A program made the translations under genes and the position numbers. This document shows positions 60,040 to 64,000 of a DNA stretch of 64,000 nucleotides, in pieces. The DNA comes from CAZAMB01 sp964501365. GTDB lineage: Bacteria > Planctomycetota > Phycisphaerae > UBA1845. Numbering within the stretch: position 1 is the first letter of the stretch; each line of letters opens with the position of its first letter. The notes below the pieces were generated by a model. That model saw nothing but the letters and a program-made list of their open reading frames with translations, searched no databases and was not told where the DNA came from. The stretch spans positions 62,001 through 126,000 of the forward strand of contig CAZCST010000039.1 of the NCBI GenBank assembly GCA_964501365.1. Direction: 5' to 3'.

Positions 60040-60106
60040 GACGATTTCCAAATAATTCGCGTTGCACTGGCTCGATACCGTTGCCATCGCATATCTTATG
60101 CCTCGT

Positions 60107-61132
60107 ATGGCCGAAAACATCTTACAAGCGGCGGTTATTGGTGCGGGTCGGATGGGGAAACACCACGCGCGGATTTATTCCGCACACCCCCAGTGCAAAC
60201 TTGCGGCCGTGGTGGACAAAGACCTGGCACGTGCGCGGGCCATCACGTCTGAGTTTGGCGGCGAGGCACTCGCGGACATTTCCCAACTTGAGAAGAGCGT
60301 CCAGGCCGCCACGGTGGCCGTCCCAACTGTATTTCACGCCGATGTAGCAATCCCCTTGATGGAGCGCGGGATTGCGGTGCTGGTCGAGAAGCCCCTCGCC
60401 AATGACGCCGCCACCGCACGCCGAATCGTGGACGCTTCGCGCAAGTCGGGCCTGGTGCTGCAAGTCGGGCACTCCGAGCGATACAACCCCGTCGTGCGTG
60501 CGATGCTTCGCATGGAAGTCGTGCCGCGATTCATCGAAGCCCACCGCGTAAGCCCGTTTACATTCCGCAGCGCCGATATCGGCGTCGTATTCGACATGAT
60601 GATCCACGACATCGACATCGTGCTGCACCTGGTCCGCGATCGCGTCGTCGATGTGCAGGCCGTCGGCGTAAACGTGCTGGGCCCGCACGAGGATGTGGCC
60701 AACGCCCGCATCCGCTTCGCCAACGGAACCGTAGCCAACCTGACTGCCTCGCGGCTGGCCTTAAAAACAGATCGGCGAATCCGCGTCTTCTGCCCCACCG
60801 CGTATGTCACCATGGACTATCAGAACAAGTCGGGGCTGGCCCTCAAGCTGGATGAAAATCTCGACCTCATTCGCATGGCCCGCGAGCGCAACTTCGAAGA
60901 CCTGTCACAAATGGCCGGACTGGATTTCGGCTCGATGGTGAAAATCGACCCGCTGGTGGTGGACGACGTGGAGCCGCTCAAGGCCGAAATCGAAACGTTC
61001 ATGAAATCCGTCCGCACCGGCGAAAACACTGGCGTCAGCGCGGAGGAAGGTTTGGCCGCCGTGGAACTCGCTGAGCAAATCACAACCTCCATCCGAGAGC
61101 AGGGCTGGGGGCGACAGCTCGTTACCAGTTGA
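60107..61132 (+). CDS. Gfo/Idh/MocA family oxidoreductase
   Basis: 341 residues from ATG 60107 (ATG 60098 is also possible). Rossmann GAGRMGKHHARIY, the conserved EKPLA (VLVEKPLANDAAT), a GHSERYNP loop and the active-site stretch FDMMIHDIDIVLHLV are present. It oxidises or reduces a sugar with NAD(P). A Gfo/Idh enzyme near lpxA recalls GnnA, which starts UDP-GlcNAc3N formation for lipid A with amide-linked chains; the match is from context only. The exported metalloprotease gene lies between it and lpxA. Confidence 0.9.
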   Translation: MAENILQAAVIGAGRMGKHHARIYSAHPQCKLAAVVDKDLARARAITSEFGGEALADISQLEKSVQAATVAVPTVFHADVAIPLMERGIAVLVEKPLANDAATARRIVDASRKSGLVLQVGHSERYNPVVRAMLRMEVVPRFIEAHRVSPFTFRSADIGVVFDMMIHDIDIVLHLVRDRVVDVQAVGVNVLGPHEDVANARIRFANGTVANLTASRLALKTDRRIRVFCPTAYVTMDYQNKSGLALKLDENLDLIRMARERNFEDLSQMAGLDFGSMVKIDPLVVDDVEPLKAEIETFMKSVRTGENTGVSAEEGLAAVELAEQITTSIREQGWGRQLVTS

Positions 61133-61133
61133 C

Positions 61134-63203
61134 TCATCCAACAAGCGCCTTGGTTTCGGCGGGTGGGACCGGGGCGTAGTGCGACGGGGCCATGCTGGCG
61201 GTGGCGCGGCCCTGAGAGAGGCTGCGGAGCTTGGTGACGTAGCCGAACATCTGCGAAAGCGGCACGTCAGCGTCGATGATACGGTTCACGCCGCGCATGC
61301 TCGTATCGCGAACCACAGCCTTGCGGGCATTAAGATCGCCCATGATCGCCCCGAAATAATCGTCCGGGCTCACGACTTCGACAGCCATGATCGGTTGCAA
61401 AAGCAGCGGCCCCCCCGCTTTCATCGCCTCGTAATATGCAAGCCGGGCCGCATTCTCGAAGGCGACTTCCGAGCTTTCCGTTTCGTGCTGCCGAGCGCCG
61501 ATGATGGTGGCCTTCCAATCGATGACCGGATAGCCGCCGAGAATTCCGCTCTGTGCGGCTTCGGTGATTCCGAGTTCCGCGGCCTTCGCAAATTCCTTTT
61601 GCAAAGTCTCCGCAGGCACCGAGTTCACCACTTGAAAATGCGGCGTGCCGGAGACTTGTTTTCGCGGCTCGAGCCGCACGGTCACCGTCGCGCTATGGTT
61701 CTTTCCGCCGATCTGGCGATTGAATTCGCCCACGCCTTCGCCGCGACCACTGACCGTTTCCCGATACGACACGCGCGGCTTGCCGACGGAGACGTCCACA
61801 TTCATGTCGCCTCGCAGGCGGTTGACCATGATTTCGAGATGCAATTCACCCATTCCCGACATGAGCGTCTGGCCCGTCTCTTCATTGGCGGTCACCTTCA
61901 GGGTCGGATCCTGACGGCGAAGGGCTTCCAACGCCTCCATGAGTTTGTCGCGGTCGCGCGAGGATTTTGGTTCGATGGAAACGCTGATGACGGTTTCAGG
62001 GAATTCGATGGATTCGAGACGTACAGGCTTTTGCGGATCGCACAGCGTGTGTCCGGTCAACGAATTGCGCGGGCCCACGACCGCGACGATGTCCCCCGCC
62101 ACGGCAAAGTCGAGTTGATCGCGGCGCTTGGCGAACATTCGGTAAATGCGGCTGAGATTTTCCTTTTCGCCGGTGGCCGTGTTGAGCAGGCGCGAGTTGG
62201 GCTTGAGCGTGCCGGAGTAGACGCGAAGGAAATAGAGGTCCATCGGCTTCTCCGCGATGACCTTGAACACCAGCGTGACCAGATCGCCCTTGGGATCGGA
62301 CGAAAATTTGTGCTCGACGCCCTCGCGTTTCGCGTCCTTGGCGATGACGGGCGGCACTTCCAACGGGCTGGGGAGAAAATCGCAGACCGCATCCAACATG
62401 CGCTGCACGCCGATGTATTTCAGCGAGCTGCCGCACAGCACCGGAGCATACGATCGCTTGATCGTCGCAATGCGGATGGCCTTGAGAAGCTCGGCCTTCT
62501 CAATGGGCTGATCGGCGAGGTACTTCTCCATCAAGGCGTCGGAAAACTCCGAGACCATTTCAATGAGGTCGTGCCGCATCTGCCGCGCCTGCGCGAGATA
62601 GGCCTCGGGGATTTCCCGCTCCTCCTGCGAAGTCCCCATGGCCTGGGTGTTGAAGTAGACCGCTTTCATGTCGATCACGTCCACGATGCCTTCAAGCGAG
62701 TCGCTGGCCCCCATGGGGAACTGAATGGGCAGCGGCGGTATGCTCAGCCGCTCGCGGATCGAGGTCACACTGTGCTCGAAATCCGCCCCGATGCGGTCCA
62801 TCTTGTTCAGGAAGCAGATTCGAGGGATTTTGTACTTGTCGGCCTGCCGCCAGACGGTCTCCGATTGGGCCTCGACCCCCTCGCGGGCGTCGAACACGAT
62901 GACCAGCCCGTCGAGGACACGCATCGACCGCTCGACCTCGGCGGTGAAGTCCACATGCCCCGGCGTGTCGATCAGGTTGATGGTATGGCCCTTCCAGGGG
63001 CAGGTCACAGCCGCCGAGTAGATGGTGATGCCGCGTTTCTGCTCCTCCTCGTCGAAGTCGGTGGTCGTGGTGCCTTCGTCCACCTCGCCCATGCGGTGGG
63101 TCTTGCCGGTGTAGTAGAGCACCCGCTCCGTAGTGGTGGTCTTGCCCGCGTCGATGTGGGCCGCGATGCCGATATTGCGTACGTGGGTCAGGTCGGTGCT
63201 CAT
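61134..63203 (-). CDS. fusA: Elongation factor G
   Basis: 689 residues. G1 AHIDAGKTTTTERVLYYTGK, G3 DTPGHVDFTAEVERSMRVLD, G4 NKMDRIGADF and domains II-V are complete (PALRRQDPTLKVTANEETGQ-like region; GMGELHLEIMVNRL; SYRETVSGRGEG). Switch I reads EGTTTTDFDEEEQKRGITIY, which differs from the usual DWMEQEQERGITI. This is common to one of the EF-G subfamilies in planctomycetes and spirochetes, so it may be a paralogue specialised in translocation or recycling. A TATAAT stands nine to fourteen bases upstream of the ATG. Confidence 0.94.
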   Translation of the reverse strand: MSTDLTHVRNIGIAAHIDAGKTTTTERVLYYTGKTHRMGEVDEGTTTTDFDEEEQKRGITIYSAAVTCPWKGHTINLIDTPGHVDFTAEVERSMRVLDGLVIVFDAREGVEAQSETVWRQADKYKIPRICFLNKMDRIGADFEHSVTSIRERLSIPPLPIQFPMGASDSLEGIVDVIDMKAVYFNTQAMGTSQEEREIPEAYLAQARQMRHDLIEMVSEFSDALMEKYLADQPIEKAELLKAIRIATIKRSYAPVLCGSSLKYIGVQRMLDAVCDFLPSPLEVPPVIAKDAKREGVEHKFSSDPKGDLVTLVFKVIAEKPMDLYFLRVYSGTLKPNSRLLNTATGEKENLSRIYRMFAKRRDQLDFAVAGDIVAVVGPRNSLTGHTLCDPQKPVRLESIEFPETVISVSIEPKSSRDRDKLMEALEALRRQDPTLKVTANEETGQTLMSGMGELHLEIMVNRLRGDMNVDVSVGKPRVSYRETVSGRGEGVGEFNRQIGGKNHSATVTVRLEPRKQVSGTPHFQVVNSVPAETLQKEFAKAAELGITEAAQSGILGGYPVIDWKATIIGARQHETESSEVAFENAARLAYYEAMKAGGPLLLQPIMAVEVVSPDDYFGAIMGDLNARKAVVRDTSMRGVNRIIDADVPLSQMFGYVTKLRSLSQGRATASMAPSHYAPVPPAETKALVG

Positions 63204-63230
63204 GGGCGGGGATTATAGGGGCGCGGCGGC

Positions 63231-63345
63231 GAAAAGCAGAAAGTAGAAAGCGGAAGGCAGAAAACTGAAGACAGGCAACGGGCCAACCTGGCAACGAGGC
63301 AGTAAGGCACCGACAACGAGGCGAGGCGAAGCCTGCGTCCCCTTG
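63231..63345. repeat. Low-complexity AGAAAG/GGCAACG repeats upstream of fusA
   Basis: AGCAGAAAGTAGAAAGCGGA then AGGCAGAAAACTGAAGAC, followed by GGCAACGGGCC and AACGAGGC units up to about 63345. Short purine-rich and CAACGAGG direct repeats are seen. Together with the rest of 63204-63672 it forms a ~470-base gap without a recognisable gene. Confidence 0.55.
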
Positions 63346-63672
63346 CCGCGGGAAGCTGCCACGAAGGCTGGACGAAGGGTTGGAGGAAGGGTCGATATCC
63401 TCGTTTGGAGCGTGGGAACGGGGTTTCGTGCGACAGGATGGGTTCGTTCCGTCATTTTTCATTTCGCGGCGGCGAGGGGGTCTGCGATGAGGAATAGCAA
63501 CACCGTACTTGCTCGATCATTTCCCATTGGCGCGCACCCCCACCATGCACCGGCCGGTCCGGTGTTCTTACCGTCTATAACATGCGCGGCGCGCGCAGTT
63601 TTTGGGTGAAAGACGATCAGGCGGAAGGCGCACCAAGATGCATCCTCTAGAACTGTCGTGTACTTTCACAAG

Positions 63673-64000
63673 TCAGGGGCAATACAGGCTGCAGGGCCCC
63701 GCGCCGTTCGCGGCCGGCCCAGTGCAATCTGAGTCGGTGGTGCAGGCGCCGCTGAAGCTGGTATTGCAACTGCCTGTGAAGGCGCCTGTACAGCAGGGCT
63801 GGGGATTGGCCGGGCCTGTACACTGCGAGTTGGCAAAGGGTGGTCCCGCGCACTTACCCATCATGGATGGATATGCTTTCCCCTTGAACGCATCAATACA
63901 TGCCGCGATATGCGAAAAACCAAAATTATTCGTAAGTGTTGCTGTTGAAATCTCACCAAAAGCGTTATCACCCGCAAGAAGTGCCCGCGCTTTCGTAATG
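63673..64000 (-). CDS. Cysteine-rich C-terminal part of an unknown protein, 5' end outside window
   Basis: The minus strand stays open from the window edge to a stop at 63673, giving about 108 residues: ITKARALLAGDNAFGEISTA, TLTNNFGFSHIAACIDAFKG, and a Cys-rich, Pro/Thr-rich tail (CAGPPFANSQCTGPANPQPC, CTGAFTGSCNTSFSGAC, CTGPAANGAGPC). An in-frame ATG at 63864 could alternatively start a 63-residue peptide. The upstream part is rather AT-rich. No family is recognised; it may be the end of an exported or phage-like protein. Confidence 0.5.
   Translation of the reverse strand, partial: ITKARALLAGDNAFGEISTATLTNNFGFSHIAACIDAFKGKAYPSMMGKCAGPPFANSQCTGPANPQPCCTGAFTGSCNTSFSGACTTDSDCTGPAANGAGPCSLYCP

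Noticed and set aside
61179..63218. 679-codon open frame on the plus strand
   Set aside because: Entirely antisense to fusA; an open frame by codon bias. Its translation has no domain and is rich in His/Arg, as expected for a shadow.

Overview
The window looks like chromosome from a Gram-negative-type planctomycete, most likely close to Phycisphaerae. That is inference from gene content, not a database match. Signs include an ECF sigma factor translationally coupled to a Ser/Thr kinase, several CxxC zinc-ribbon membrane proteins, a secreted protein with thrombospondin-3 repeats and a planctomycete-style C-terminal tail, outer-membrane lipid A and LPS-export genes (lpxA, an LptD-like protein), fairly GC-rich codon use, and many small dispersed palindromic repeats between genes. 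I saw no rRNA, tRNA, CRISPR array, complete insertion sequence or prophage core.

Layout. 1-6.4 kb: a truncated DUF4287/DUF5655 gene, DedA, a sigma factor with a coupled membrane protein and a proline-rich exported protein, threonine aldolase coupled to a lipoprotein, and a tandem DinB protein. 6.6-11.2 kb, minus strand: a YhaM-like exoribonuclease, then both halves of glycine decarboxylase (gcvPA, gcvPB) separated by two small envelope-protein genes. 11.4-20 kb: CPBP protease, DinB, galE, Yip1, and a MacAB-like efflux set with two paralogous permeases. 20-21.5 kb: a repeat-rich gap, an HNH endonuclease and a DNA-methylase fragment. 21.5-28.7 kb: TPR lipoprotein, pyrE, purB, a P1B-4 metal ATPase and a zinc peptidase. 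28.8-34.3 kb: kinase plus ECF sigma factor, PilZ, a GT2 glycosyltransferase and CopA. 34.4-36.6 kb: an orphan paaC-paaD pair and a P-loop ATPase.

36.6-44.7 kb holds the most interesting block. A compact plus-strand operon encodes a VWA protein with a TonB-like N-terminus, an exported repeat protein, ExbB, two ExbD proteins and a large exported repeat protein. This suggests a proton-driven envelope machine in which a VWA domain replaces the usual TonB C-terminal domain. 44.8-49.7 kb: an LptD-like protein, a plus-strand small ORF/terminator unit, and an exported protein of unknown role. 49.8-56 kb: histidine kinase, SHOCT protein, clpX, two zinc-ribbon proteins, a small conserved-looking protein and a GT4 glycosyltransferase. 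56-64 kb: mraZ without the division cluster but with MraZ-box-like repeats, lpxA fused to an InlB-type repeat domain, an exported HExxH protein, a Gfo/Idh oxidoreductase, fusA, and a cysteine-rich partial ORF running off the end.

Several start sites were moved from the longest ORF using stop/start overlaps (ATGA, GTGA, TGATG), visible Shine-Dalgarno sequences or signal peptides. All family assignments come from reading motifs by eye; no searches were run.
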